A DNA stretch of 64,000 nucleotides from Sporocytophaga myxococcoides (GTDB lineage: Bacteria; Bacteroidota; Bacteroidia; Cytophagales; Cytophagaceae): assembly GCF_000775915.1 (NCBI RefSeq), contig NZ_BBLT01000016.1:1-64000 (forward strand), given 5' to 3'. The translations under genes and the position numbers were made by a program. Shown here one piece after another: positions 9,801-19,172 of the stretch. The notes under the pieces are model-generated. The model was not told where the DNA came from and searched no databases. It saw only the letters and a list, made by a program, of their open reading frames with translations. Position 1 is the stretch's first letter. The number at the start of each line of letters is the position of its first letter.

Positions 9801-12800
9801 AAGCCGCAGGGTCAGTTATCATATCCATAGTCTCTACAGGCAATGGGACTTGTTTCCCTGTAACTGATCAGATGCAAATTAATTTTACTCCTTCACCTAT
9901 TATAGATGCCGGACCAGATGTTGTGGTTTGTTCTGATAATCCTGCAGCTGTTTTGACTGGTTCTGTTACTGTTGCAACAGGAGGAACATGGACAGGTGGG
10001 GCAGGAGTATTTTCGCCAGGAAGGAATTCTATGTCTGTAACTTATACACCAACAGTCTCAGAAATATTAATGGGATCGGTGGTCCTTACATTAACATCTA
10101 CTGGAAACGGTACATGCATTCCTGTTTCTGATAATGTGGTTATCAATATTTCTCCAGCCCCCATAGTGGATGCAGGGCCTGATCAGAACTTATGTGGTAA
10201 TGTTAATTCTATCCAGATAAATGGTACAGTATTAAATGTAACTTCCTACAATTGGACAACGGGAGGAACAGGAGTCTTCACTAACGCAAACGCTTTAAAT
10301 ACTGATTATTTTCCAACTACTGCTGACACTGCCAGTCACAGTATTACATTTGAACTTTCTGTTACTCCGTTGACTGGATGTAGTCCTGCATCAGACGTAG
10401 TGACTATCAATTTTACTCAAATTCCTGTTATTGATGCAGGCTCTGATCAGACTGTTTGTGAAAATGATATTCCAGTCCAGCTTCAGGCTTCGGGAGCTAA
10501 AGCAAGATGGTCAGGAGGAGATGGAACATTTTATCCTAATGACAGTACACTTAATGCAAGTTATACTCCTTCTGCTGCTGAATTGACCGCAGGATCAGTA
10601 GCATTAACCCTTACAACCATAGCTAACTCTGTTTGTCCTCAGGTCACAGATAATGTTGCGATCAGTTTTATTAAAGGACCTGTTGTGAATGTCGGGCCAG
10701 ATATAACTGTCTGTGCTGATACAGCAGGTGTTCCTTTAATCGCCAGTGTTTCCAATAGTTCTGGTGTAAAATGGACTAGTACAGGAACAGGAGTATTTTC
10801 TCCGAATGATATTGCCGTAAATCCAACTTACATTCCTTCTGCGGCTGATGTAATAGCTGGCAATGTAATACTTACCTTAAGCACGACTGGTGCTACGATA
10901 TGTGATCCTGTTTCTGATTATCTTATTTTAAGAATTACTCCCGCTCCTATAGTGAATGCCGGATTTGATAATACAGTTTGCGCAGATACAAGTTCCGTTC
11001 AACTGAATGGATCCGTTACAAATGCAGGAGGTGGAGTATGGACCACCACTGGTTTAGGATCATTTGCTCCTGGTAATGCCAGTCTCAATGCAAGTTATTT
11101 TTTTACTAATGCCGATACTGCAGCTCATCAGGTAACTTTCACTTTAACTTCAACAGGAAATGGTTTATGTAAGCCGGTATCAGATCAAGTGGTTGTAAAT
11201 CTGACACCTGTACCGTTCGTTTCGGCTGGTTCTGATATACAGGTGTGTATGGATGTAACGGTGATACCGCTTTCAGGATTGGTTGCCAATACCTCCGGAA
11301 TGCTTTGGTCTTCCACAGGATCAGGATATTTTACACCCTCTCCGGTTACAAATGCTGTTGAATATTATCCATCGGTTTCGGATCGCACTTCTGGCACGGC
11401 CACTCTTACTCTTATGGCAAATGCTACAGGTGTTTGCAATGCCAGAACACATAGTGTCACGTTAAGTTTTACTCCGGCCCCGACAGCTGATGCAGGACCT
11501 GATCAAACGATCTGTGCCGACTCATCAATGATAAGCTTGCAAGGTGCTGTTACTGTTGCCTCAGGTGGGGCCTGGTCAACCAATGGTTCCGGAACATTTA
11601 CATCTCCATCAAGTCTTGTTACAGCTTACTTAGTTTCTGCAGAAGACAGTGCTGCCGGAAAGGTGTCAATCATCCTGACAACAACAGGTAATGGAACCTG
11701 TAATCCGGTAACAGATGAAGTGGTATTAACCATTACACCTGCTCCAACAATATATGCAGGACCTGATGTAACACATTGTTCAGATGTTCATGCTGTAAAT
11801 ATTTTTGGACTAACTACAGTTGCTACCGGAGGAATATGGACTTCTTCCGGAACTGGTATATTCTCTCCTGATGCAGCTCAGTTTAATACCGCATATATTC
11901 CATCTGCTACAGACACTGCAAATGGTTCTGTTGTACTAACCATTACCAGTACTGGTAATGGAACATGTAAAGCAGTATCAGATCAGATGATTATAAACCT
12001 TACTCCGGCTCCTATAGTGGAAGCAGGTGTGGCAGGACCTATCTGTATTGATATTATGACCAGTTCACTTAATGGAATGGTATACAATGCAGGAGGCGGA
12101 GTGTGGAGCACTTCAGGTTCAGGAACTTTTTCTAATGCCAATAATCTGATGACAGACTATTTGCTTTCCTCTACAGATAAAGCCAATACAGTGGTCACAT
12201 TATACCTTACTTCTACCGGAAACGGCACTTGTAATCCCGTTGTGGATTCTCTTGTTTTGGATATTAACCCAGGCCCTTTGGTCAATGCAGGTGTCGATCA
12301 GATTATATGTGCTGATGCAGATTCAATTTTATTAAGTGGTGAATATTTTCTTGCAGGGGGAGCAAAATGGAGTTCTGCAGGTTCAGGGTTATTTACACCT
12401 TCTGATACTTCAATGATTGTATACTACAAACCTTCTGCAGCAGATACATCTGCAGGAAGCGTGAAGATATATCTTACAACCTTTGATAATATGGGTTGCA
12501 ATCCTGTGACGGATAGCCTGATTATAACATTAACACCTGCACCTGTCATTAATGCAGGTACAGATCAGTTGATTTGTGTAAATCAAAATTCAATAAACTT
12601 ATCCGGAGTAGTCGGTGTCGCCACAGGAGGAATGTGGGAGAGTTCCGGAGCTGGAGCATTTAACCCTGGCAGTTTAACTCTTAACACCAGTTATACTATA
12701 GCCCCTGCTGATACTTCAGCTGGAGTTTATTTTGTTTTAACCTCTACCGGTAACGGGACATGTAAACCTGTAAAAGACACTTTATTTGTTGCGTTTCAGC

Positions 12801-14863
12801 AACTGCCTGAAATTAGTTCAAGTGCTGCAACTATATGTGCAGATAATTCAGGTGCACCACTAAGCGGGCAGTATTCCAAAGCACAAGGATTAAAATGGAC
12901 GACAACAGGAACAGGAAATTTTCTTCCTTCTGATGTTGATTTAAATATTACTTATTATCCTTCACCAGCAGATTTTTCATCAGGAAATATTCAGATTCAG
13001 TTATCTACAACAGGTAATGGGGTTTGTCCTCCTGCAACCGCAGATATTGCCGTTACAGTAAAACCTGCTCCTGTAATAGATGCAGGAACAGACAAAGTCG
13101 TATGTGCTGATAATCCTTCTGTTAATATAAATGGAACTGTAGCGAATGCTGCAGGAGGTATATGGTCAAGTTCCGGAACCGGAAGTATTTCACCGGATCC
13201 TACACTGTTGAATGTGACTTACTATCCATCCGATACTGATATTGCATCAGGAAAGGTTCAGCTATATTTTACTACAACTGGTAATGGAGATTGTTTCCCA
13301 AGAGTCGACAGCATGTTAGTTACTATTACTCCCAAACCTGTTATATATGCAGGGGAAGATCAACTTATATGTCCTAATCAGACAAGTGTTATGCTTAATG
13401 CTACTGTAAACAATGCTGGTGGAGGGCTGTGGTCTACAATTGGAACGGGCACTCATTCTGCAGCATCTTCTTTAAATAATACTTATACTTTTTCTGCTGC
13501 CGATTATTCAGCAGGTCCTATAAGGTTTATTGTGACTTCTACAGGAAACGGTTTATGTCAGCCTGTAGAAGATACTTTACTAGTATCAGTGTTCCCATTG
13601 CCGGATGTATTCGCAGGTGCTGATCAGGCAGTTTGTCGTGATGTGGATGCAATTGCATTCTCCGGAGGGTATACCATAGCTTCCGGGGCTACCTGGTATT
13701 CTACAGGTACAGGTGTTTTTTCTAACCCTAATACAACAATAACGGTATATTATCCTTCTGATCAGGATAAGGACAATGGTTTGGTTAAAATCTACTACAA
13801 GACAATTTTAGCTAATACCTGCAGACAAGTAATAGATACGGCAAATTTATATATAACTCCTATTCCTTTAGCACAAACAATTGAAGATCAAATGGTATGT
13901 GTTGATACTGATCAGATTAATCTCTCCGGAAATATTACTAATGCAACCGGAGGAGGCTGGACGACGTCAGGATCAGGAGTTTTTCTTCCGGATACCTCTG
14001 ACCTGAATGCTTCTTATATAATTTCTGCACAAGATAGAAGTGCAGGATTTGTGAGACTTATTCTTACAACAAGTGGGAATTCAGGTTGTTCTAATACAGA
14101 CTCTGTGAATGTTACTATTTACCCTGTTCCTGATATAACATTAGGTAATGGAAATGCCTGTATAGGCGATCAGATAACGCTGAATGCTCAGCCTTCCAAT
14201 ATTCCGGTTTTAGGCGAAGCAAGCTTTAGTTGGGAAAAGGAAAATACCAGTTTGCAATACACTACCTCTTCTATAACAGTAACCGAACCAGGTCTTTACA
14301 AAGTGAGATATCAGTTGGGGGCGTGCTTTAGATATGATGAGGTCAATTTATCTTTTCATTCCAAACCGACACCTCAGGTAAAGGATATGGTTGAATTTTG
14401 TATGGAGACTCAGAAGGAGGTTGTACTTGATGGTGGTCCTGCTGATCGTTATCTTTGGACGAAGTCCGGAAATACTGAAAAGCAAGAGGTTGTAAATCAG
14501 CCAGGAATGTATTATGTGCAAGTCTTTAATGAATTCAACTGTTCAAATCTGGACAGTATAAAAGTTGTAGATATTTGTCCTCCAAGGGTTTTTGTTCCAG
14601 GTATATTTACTCCTGATCATGATGATATAAATGATGTTTTTAAGACTTTTGGTAAGTATTTTACTGCCTATAAATTTACTGTTTTTAACAGATGGGGAGA
14701 GATAATTTTTTATACTGAAGATCCAACGGAAGCCTGGGATGGTACGTATTTAGGAGAACCTATGCCTAATGGGGTTTATCCATGGATTTTATACTATGAA
14801 GGATTGTCAGAGCGGTATAAAGGACCTTTTAAAGAGCAAGGAAGTGTTACTGTTGACAGATAG
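6818..14863 (+). CDS. Giant repetitive surface protein with type IX secretion type B C-terminal domain
   Basis: 2681 residues. A signal peptide (about 1-29) and an N-terminal region of about 210 residues are followed by one SprB-type repeat (about 245-317, with PPYTYLWSTGETTQSI). Next come 24 tandem repeats of about 88 residues (about 319-2436), each starting like AGPDxTVCANN, passing GGxWSGGTGTFSPN and YTPSAAEIAAG, and ending LTSTGNGTCxPVSDN; most carry two Cys that could form a disulfide. The end (about 2592-2681) is the gliding-motility C-terminal domain (VFVPGIFTPDHDDINDVF, FNRWGEIIF, PNGVYPW). The protein is expected at the cell surface as a long stalk for adhesion, gliding or contact with cellulose; the exact role is not shown. 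Confidence 0.95.
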   Translation: MYFHKIKLCFFCILVGLIILSSSNLLYSQASSSTCDPATPSFVVDLSGNSDSAWFSPSVVRQGLCCGLDPNASPPLRCIEFVLTLDTGAQGIRFDIASGAVPSGSLGYQINCGPYKMVGENICLDGAGPHRLTFCKPGANRNIYTIVSIPKPNVTPPVTVSDNCSATLTAEGFDPSTIQWTSVPYNSIYNSYLNCTSACSTVTATYQPGAPPYIDYQVSGVPIGGCNSTRVTRTTRVYFVNDKAAQIMPKNPTVCFGNSDATITAYGTGGAPPYTYLWSTGETTQSIDVGEGKYWVRISDATSCPAATDTVIVTSYKMPITADAGPDLTSCANNPSVGLSGTVAVATGGVWSGGTGTFSPSNNSLNATYTPSSAEVASGNARLTLTTTGNGSCPPAEDDVIINIVPAPVVNAGADRTICGNNAFALLNGTVTNAGGGTWTGGSGTFSPNSNSLIATYYPSAAEITSGSVTLMLTSTGNGTCLPVSDNVIITITPSPVINAGPDLTICANNSTVNLSATVSVASGLSWTGGTGSFSPNRNVLQPSYIPSAAEIAAGFALLTVTSTGNGNCLPVSDDVRINITPAPVVNAGADRTVCANNPTLALSGSVTVAAGGVWSGGTGTFTPSANTLNASYTPSNSEIAAGKVTLTLTSTGNGLCSPVSDNMVITITPAPIVDAGTDITVCANNSSVSLSGIVTIATGGQWSGGTGTFSPNSGSLATQYNPSASEIAAGSVILTLTSTGNGSCLQVSDNLRINITPAPTVNAGPDLAICATVNNVALNGSVTVASGGTWRTSGTGSFTPNANVLNASYVPSASDKSSGNVTLTLTSIGNGTCIPVTDNMNVTISPVPVVNAGPPKVICADAGYVELSGTVSNASGGIWTSTGTGAFSPANSSLNTNYNLSPGDRTPGVINFTLTSTGNGVCSPVSSQTQVTVTPAPAINAGTDITACSDVSDVQLNGSVSIATGGIWSTSGSGSFSPSPMALNARYIPSPADKAAGSVIISIVSTGNGTCFPVTDQMQINFTPSPIIDAGPDVVVCSDNPAAVLTGSVTVATGGTWTGGAGVFSPGRNSMSVTYTPTVSEILMGSVVLTLTSTGNGTCIPVSDNVVINISPAPIVDAGPDQNLCGNVNSIQINGTVLNVTSYNWTTGGTGVFTNANALNTDYFPTTADTASHSITFELSVTPLTGCSPASDVVTINFTQIPVIDAGSDQTVCENDIPVQLQASGAKARWSGGDGTFYPNDSTLNASYTPSAAELTAGSVALTLTTIANSVCPQVTDNVAISFIKGPVVNVGPDITVCADTAGVPLIASVSNSSGVKWTSTGTGVFSPNDIAVNPTYIPSAADVIAGNVILTLSTTGATICDPVSDYLILRITPAPIVNAGFDNTVCADTSSVQLNGSVTNAGGGVWTTTGLGSFAPGNASLNASYFFTNADTAAHQVTFTLTSTGNGLCKPVSDQVVVNLTPVPFVSAGSDIQVCMDVTVIPLSGLVANTSGMLWSSTGSGYFTPSPVTNAVEYYPSVSDRTSGTATLTLMANATGVCNARTHSVTLSFTPAPTADAGPDQTICADSSMISLQGAVTVASGGAWSTNGSGTFTSPSSLVTAYLVSAEDSAAGKVSIILTTTGNGTCNPVTDEVVLTITPAPTIYAGPDVTHCSDVHAVNIFGLTTVATGGIWTSSGTGIFSPDAAQFNTAYIPSATDTANGSVVLTITSTGNGTCKAVSDQMIINLTPAPIVEAGVAGPICIDIMTSSLNGMVYNAGGGVWSTSGSGTFSNANNLMTDYLLSSTDKANTVVTLYLTSTGNGTCNPVVDSLVLDINPGPLVNAGVDQIICADADSILLSGEYFLAGGAKWSSAGSGLFTPSDTSMIVYYKPSAADTSAGSVKIYLTTFDNMGCNPVTDSLIITLTPAPVINAGTDQLICVNQNSINLSGVVGVATGGMWESSGAGAFNPGSLTLNTSYTIAPADTSAGVYFVLTSTGNGTCKPVKDTLFVAFQQLPEISSSAATICADNSGAPLSGQYSKAQGLKWTTTGTGNFLPSDVDLNITYYPSPADFSSGNIQIQLSTTGNGVCPPATADIAVTVKPAPVIDAGTDKVVCADNPSVNINGTVANAAGGIWSSSGTGSISPDPTLLNVTYYPSDTDIASGKVQLYFTTTGNGDCFPRVDSMLVTITPKPVIYAGEDQLICPNQTSVMLNATVNNAGGGLWSTIGTGTHSAASSLNNTYTFSAADYSAGPIRFIVTSTGNGLCQPVEDTLLVSVFPLPDVFAGADQAVCRDVDAIAFSGGYTIASGATWYSTGTGVFSNPNTTITVYYPSDQDKDNGLVKIYYKTILANTCRQVIDTANLYITPIPLAQTIEDQMVCVDTDQINLSGNITNATGGGWTTSGSGVFLPDTSDLNASYIISAQDRSAGFVRLILTTSGNSGCSNTDSVNVTIYPVPDITLGNGNACIGDQITLNAQPSNIPVLGEASFSWEKENTSLQYTTSSITVTEPGLYKVRYQLGACFRYDEVNLSFHSKPTPQVKDMVEFCMETQKEVVLDGGPADRYLWTKSGNTEKQEVVNQPGMYYVQVFNEFNCSNLDSIKVVDICPPRVFVPGIFTPDHDDINDVFKTFGKYFTAYKFTVFNRWGEIIFYTEDPTEAWDGTYLGEPMPNGVYPWILYYEGLSERYKGPFKEQGSVTVDR
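7773..14125 (+). repeat. 24 tandem coding repeats of about 265 bp
   Basis: These are the DNA of the 88-residue repeats. I counted 24 units by their conserved protein signatures. Units 1-5 and 9 have the WSGGTG or WTGGxG form, most later units the form W(T/S)(T/S)(S/T)GTG, suggesting at least two rounds of amplification. Units 10, 11, 14, 18 and 23 lack the NGTC or NGxC signature and are the most divergent. Units are diverged enough at the DNA level that assembly collapse is less likely, but the copy number may vary between strains. Confidence 0.85.
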
Positions 14864-14867
14864 ATTT

Positions 14868-15155
14868 ATGAAAAGCTTTTCATTCTATTTATGCCTGATA
14901 GCAATGTGTTTTTGTTCTTGTATTAAAGAGCAGTATAAAGGTAATTCTCTGAGTTATAGGAGGCAAAGGGAGTTGTCGGATCTGCAGAATAATTACCATG
15001 TAAAAGAAACAACCAGAGTGTTGAATAAAAATGAAAGCGAAAAAGAAAAGAGACAGAAGCTTGCTGAAAAAAGAAGAATTGCTCTTGCAAAAATGAATTC
15101 TAAAAGTGGAACGAAGTATAGAAAGAGAAGGTCCTTAGAATTTGATTATTATTGA
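14868..15155 (+). CDS. Small basic lipoprotein downstream of the surface protein
   Basis: 95 residues from the ATG at 14868, which follows the stop of the surface-protein gene by 4 nt, so the two are co-transcribed. The N-terminus MKSFSFYLCLIAMCFCSC is a short lipoprotein-type signal, with Cys as the likely lipidated residue; the mature part is rich in Lys, Arg and Glu (ESEKEKRQKLAEKRR) and probably helical. An upstream in-frame extension overlaps the preceding gene and lacks a signal, so I prefer this start. It may be an accessory of the surface structure; function unknown. Confidence 0.7.
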   Translation: MKSFSFYLCLIAMCFCSCIKEQYKGNSLSYRRQRELSDLQNNYHVKETTRVLNKNESEKEKRQKLAEKRRIALAKMNSKSGTKYRKRRSLEFDYY

Positions 15156-15309
15156 TGGGTAATTTTTAATTATTATTAAAAGGACTTTAATAGTTTATCC
15201 CAATTTTTTATTTCCAAGTATTTGATCTCCTTCATTTCTTCTCATCATTTTTTTGCTTTTTACATTACATTTAAGACCTTAGCATATTCATTTTAAATAA
15301 ACATCAGCT

Positions 15310-17550
15310 ATGAAAGATGCAAATTCAACTAATCCTCAGTTTGAATTGGCTGTACAATTTGTCAATAATACCTCTCAGAATATTTTCCTTACCGGAAAAG
15401 CCGGAACAGGGAAAACTACTTTTCTCAAACATATAAAGCAGCATTCTCATAAGAAACTGGCAGTAGTAGCACCAACAGGCATTGCGGCCATCAATGCAGG
15501 AGGGGTTACGGTTCATTCATTTTTCCAGCTTCCTTTTGGTAGCTTTTTACCGCTTGGAAGTAACAGAGAAATGCCTGAAGGTAATTTTTTTAATCACCAA
15601 ATGCTGTTAAAACAACTTAGGTTCGGTGGAATGAAAAGACGGTTATTGCTTGAGCTAGAATTGCTTATCATTGATGAAGTTTCCATGCTTAGAAGTGATT
15701 TGCTGGATGCTATAGATTTAATATTAAAGCAAGTGCGAAAGACCAATGCGCCATTCGGAGGTGTACAATTAGTTTTTATCGGTGATCTCTTACAGTTGCC
15801 TCCGGTTATCAAAGAAGAAGATTGGGCAATACTTAAAAAGTTTTACACTAGTCCTTTCTTTTTCGATTCACATGTTTTGAGAACAGCACCTCCTCAATAT
15901 CTTGAGTTAAAGAAAATATATCGCCAGACAAATGAAGTTTTTATTGACCTGTTGAACAGACTTCGAAATGATCAGGTGCTTCAGCAAGATCTTGATTTGC
16001 TAAACAGTTATTACCGCCCCGAATTCAAGCCACAAAAACAGGACGAGTATATTACGCTTACAACTCATAACAGGAAAGCAGAAGAGATCAACCAGAGAGA
16101 ATTGAATAAACTTGATGTTGAAAAGCATATCTATAAAGCTGAAATCAAAGGAGACTTTAATGAAAAAACGGTGACTGCAGAAGTGGAGCTTTTACTTAAA
16201 GAAGGAGCTCAGATAATGTTCATCAGGAATGATAAAGGAGAAAATAAAAAATTTTACAATGGCAAATTAGGTATAATAAGCAAGCTGGAACAAGATACCA
16301 TTTATGTCAGCTTTTCTGCTACTGGTGATGAAATCAAAATAGAGAAAGAGACATGGAATAATGTTCGCTATAACTACAATAAAGAGACAGATGCGATAGA
16401 AGAGGAGGTTTTAGGTTCTTTTACTCAATATCCGTTAAGGCTTGCCTGGGCCATTACAATTCATAAGAGTCAGGGATTAACCTTTTCAAAAGCAATAGTA
16501 GATGCGGGAGAATCATTTGCTCCCGGACAGGTTTATGTAGCATTGAGCCGTCTGACCTCATTGGAAGGATTAGTCCTTTATTCAAAAATAAGGATAGATT
16601 CTATCAATACAGACCAGCATGCGCTCAACTTTTCTTTGTTGGAGCGGGATGAACAGAGTCTGCACCAGGATCTAAAAGATGGGGAGAAGCAATATGTACA
16701 TGCCAAACTTTTTGAGGTATTCAATTTTGCTTCACTTTCCGATGTCATGGAGCAGTTTCATACAAGTATGTTTGACAGAAGATTGACTTTTCTGGATGAA
16801 GCTACTGAATTAGCAAAACGTCTTTTAGAGAAGGCAAAAGCTATGGAAGTTGTCTCCGAAAAATTTGTAAGACAAATGGAGCAACTCTTGAAGACAGCAT
16901 CTGATGATAAATATACATGTTTGAAGGAAAGAGTAGATGCTGCAGGAAAATATTTTTTAGATACTATAAAAAATGAGCTTGTTATACCTCTTGAACAACA
17001 TTATGAAAATGTGAAAAACCTGAAGAAGGTAAAGCAATACCTACAGGATCTTAATGAAGTATCTGATTTGATAAAAAGAAAGAATTACCAGCTTGAGCAA
17101 GCCATGCAGCTGACGACAGGTTTAGCCACCGGATCTGATCCTGGTGTTCTGTTAAAGGAAGTGCAGCTATCTGGGAAAAATAGACATGAGGTCGAGAAGG
17201 AAAAGTCAATGATACAATTGCCCGGGGTGAAGGCAAAAAAAGGAGATACACACAGATTAAGTCTTGAATTGTTCAGACAGGGCAAGTCAATAGAGCTAAT
17301 AGCAGAAGAAAGAGGTCTTAATATTAGCACTATTGAAGGTCACCTTGCTTCATTTATTCTTACTGGCGAGGTAGCTGTCGGTGAAATTGTAAAGGAAGAT
17401 AAGATAAAAGATATAGTTGCTGTAATTGAGGAAATGGGAGATATGAGGACTGCTTTATATAAAGACAGGCTGGGAGAAAATTATAGTTATAGCGAAATAA
17501 AGGCCGTCTTGAACTGGAGGGATAAAAACAGAGAACAGAAACCAATTTAG
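15310..17550 (+). CDS. PIF1-like/AAA helicase with C-terminal helix-turn-helix domain
   Basis: 746 residues. Walker A is GKAGTGKT at 29-36 and Walker B LLIIDEVSML near 120; the late helicase motif AWAITIHKSQGLTF and VYVALSRLTSLEGL are typical of the RecD/Pif1 superfamily 1B. The last roughly 100 residues (LSLELFRQGKSIELIAEERG, ISTIEGHLASFI) form an HTH_40-type domain as seen at the end of RecQ-like proteins. It should be a 5'-3' DNA helicase acting in replication or repair. This domain order is common in Bacteroidota. It is a single gene with a 154-bp upstream gap in which I see no strong promoter. Confidence 0.92.
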   Translation: MKDANSTNPQFELAVQFVNNTSQNIFLTGKAGTGKTTFLKHIKQHSHKKLAVVAPTGIAAINAGGVTVHSFFQLPFGSFLPLGSNREMPEGNFFNHQMLLKQLRFGGMKRRLLLELELLIIDEVSMLRSDLLDAIDLILKQVRKTNAPFGGVQLVFIGDLLQLPPVIKEEDWAILKKFYTSPFFFDSHVLRTAPPQYLELKKIYRQTNEVFIDLLNRLRNDQVLQQDLDLLNSYYRPEFKPQKQDEYITLTTHNRKAEEINQRELNKLDVEKHIYKAEIKGDFNEKTVTAEVELLLKEGAQIMFIRNDKGENKKFYNGKLGIISKLEQDTIYVSFSATGDEIKIEKETWNNVRYNYNKETDAIEEEVLGSFTQYPLRLAWAITIHKSQGLTFSKAIVDAGESFAPGQVYVALSRLTSLEGLVLYSKIRIDSINTDQHALNFSLLERDEQSLHQDLKDGEKQYVHAKLFEVFNFASLSDVMEQFHTSMFDRRLTFLDEATELAKRLLEKAKAMEVVSEKFVRQMEQLLKTASDDKYTCLKERVDAAGKYFLDTIKNELVIPLEQHYENVKNLKKVKQYLQDLNEVSDLIKRKNYQLEQAMQLTTGLATGSDPGVLLKEVQLSGKNRHEVEKEKSMIQLPGVKAKKGDTHRLSLELFRQGKSIELIAEERGLNISTIEGHLASFILTGEVAVGEIVKEDKIKDIVAVIEEMGDMRTALYKDRLGENYSYSEIKAVLNWRDKNREQKPI

Positions 17551-17581
17551 CAGGTAGAATTTATTCACTGTTAGTAAAAGA

Positions 17582-17892
17582 TTATTGCTTAACTATAGTA
17601 AACTCAACTCTCCTGTTTTGTGCCCTTCCTTCATCAGTATCATTGGAAGTAAACGATACAGGCTCACCAAAGCCGTTATTTGCAAGACGTTGCTTAGGGA
17701 TTCCTTTTGATATAAGATAATCTACTACTGCTTTAGCCCTGTTTTCAGAAAGAACGAGGTTCGCTTCATCTTTACCTATGCTATCAGTATGTCCTGAAAT
17801 CAATATTTCAACTGCATTGTTTTTGGATAAAAGTCAACAACACCGTTTAATTCAGGAAATGATTCAGGTTTTAATTCTGCCTTACCAGTTTC
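17582..17892 (-). pseudogene. OmpA-domain fragment, frameshifted and 5'-truncated
   Basis: The last 73 codons encode a clear OmpA/Pal peptidoglycan-binding segment (ISGHTDSIGKDEANL, LSENRAKAVVDYL, NNGFGEP, QNRRVEFTI). Further upstream the matching GKAELKPESFPELNGVVDF is in another frame; one extra T in the run near 17830 would join the two. Beyond 17892 a stop follows and similarity fades, so signal peptide and N-terminal domain are missing. It is therefore probably a remnant of a larger OmpA-family protein rather than just a sequencing error. It converges with the helicase gene. Confidence 0.75.
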
Positions 17893-18142
17893 TCATAATT
17901 CAGAGGGCTAATATTGTTGATGATGCTCTGATAATCAAATATTTTATTCTTAGGCTTAAAAAGTATAAAGGGCTAGTTAAAAAACTACACTGAGGCTACC
18001 AAGAAAGTTTTTACTAATACAAGGAAGCTAACCGCATTATGAAAAACTATAAGATGGAGAAATTATCGGCTTTAAACAAACATAAATTGGGTAATGTTAT
18101 CCTTTTGAAAAGCCTGTAAATCCTGTCTTTTATCAAAATACT

Positions 18143-19039
18143 ATGAAAACTAATAACAATACATTATTGCTTATATTAATTATATTTTTGCCAAGTGTGT
18201 CTGTTTCTTTTGCAGGAGATGAATTACCTGGAAATAAAAAAAAGAAGAAGGATAATGCCCCTGTTGGTTTAACATATAAGTCTGCATCTAAAGGGAAGGA
18301 CGATGGATTTCATGATTACTTTCTTAATGTACAATTAGGTGGATTCTGGGCTTACAATAATGCTACTGTAAAACTGAATTCACCTGAACTTGAAGGGACT
18401 GAAATTGACCTTGAAAGGGATTTTGATTTAAGTAAAAATAAGTTTTTCCCAAGAGCTGACGTGATCTTCAGAATAGGAAAGCGACATCAGATCGCTGCTT
18501 CGTTTTTTGATCTTTCAAGAAAAAAATCCTTAGTGCTTGACAGGAACATATCTTATGGAGATACTACATTTTATGTAAACTCAGGCCTTGATGCGAAATT
18601 CAGGCTTACCTCTTATGGATTGGAATATAGATTTTCTATTGTTAAAACTCCTCTATGGGAAGCAGGTGTTTTACTTGGTGCTAAAGCATTCAGAGTATAT
18701 GGTAAGGCTGAAGCACATTTAAATGGTTTTAGTTACGGCGTTACGAAACAGTATTGGGCTCCTGTTCCTCTGCCAGGTGTACATGCTTTGGTTAACCTTG
18801 GAAAACATGTTGTTCTGAGAGGAGTTGGAGACTATTTTCAACTTAGTTTAGATGATTGGGATTTTAAAGTTTGGGAAGTAAGACCAGGAATAGAGATTTA
18901 TCCGATAGAAAATTTAGGTCTTTCATTCTACTATCATTACCTGGTGGCAGATGTAAATAAGGTTCCTGAAGAAAATGTAAATGGTTTTTTTAAATACAAA
19001 ATAAGTGCTGTTTCCGGACAGCTTGCTTTGAGATTCTAG
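18143..19039 (+). CDS. Predicted outer-membrane beta-barrel protein
   Basis: 298 residues. A signal peptide (about 1-24, ending VSFAG) is followed by a Lys-rich linker (NKKKKKDN) and then alternating beta-strand sequence with aromatic ends and a terminal ALRF, a typical last strand recognised by the BAM machinery. There is no specific family I can name. The next gene (DUF4136) is 133 bp downstream on the same strand and may be separate. Likely an outer-membrane protein of unknown ligand. Confidence 0.7.
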   Translation: MKTNNNTLLLILIIFLPSVSVSFAGDELPGNKKKKKDNAPVGLTYKSASKGKDDGFHDYFLNVQLGGFWAYNNATVKLNSPELEGTEIDLERDFDLSKNKFFPRADVIFRIGKRHQIAASFFDLSRKKSLVLDRNISYGDTTFYVNSGLDAKFRLTSYGLEYRFSIVKTPLWEAGVLLGAKAFRVYGKAEAHLNGFSYGVTKQYWAPVPLPGVHALVNLGKHVVLRGVGDYFQLSLDDWDFKVWEVRPGIEIYPIENLGLSFYYHYLVADVNKVPEENVNGFFKYKISAVSGQLALRF

Positions 19040-19172
19040 TCTGATTTTAATGATATTGTCTGATTTTGAATTGATAAATTGAAGTGGTTATATTAAGATT
19101 TGTTTTGTTAAAATTGTTTACTAAACGAATTTAAATTATTACCAGTTTTCAAAGCGAGCAGTAGCTCTAAAA

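Noticed and set aside
17778-17993. Plus-strand 71-codon frame over the OmpA remnant
   Set aside because: The minus strand clearly encodes OmpA-domain sequence here; the plus frame has no family features.
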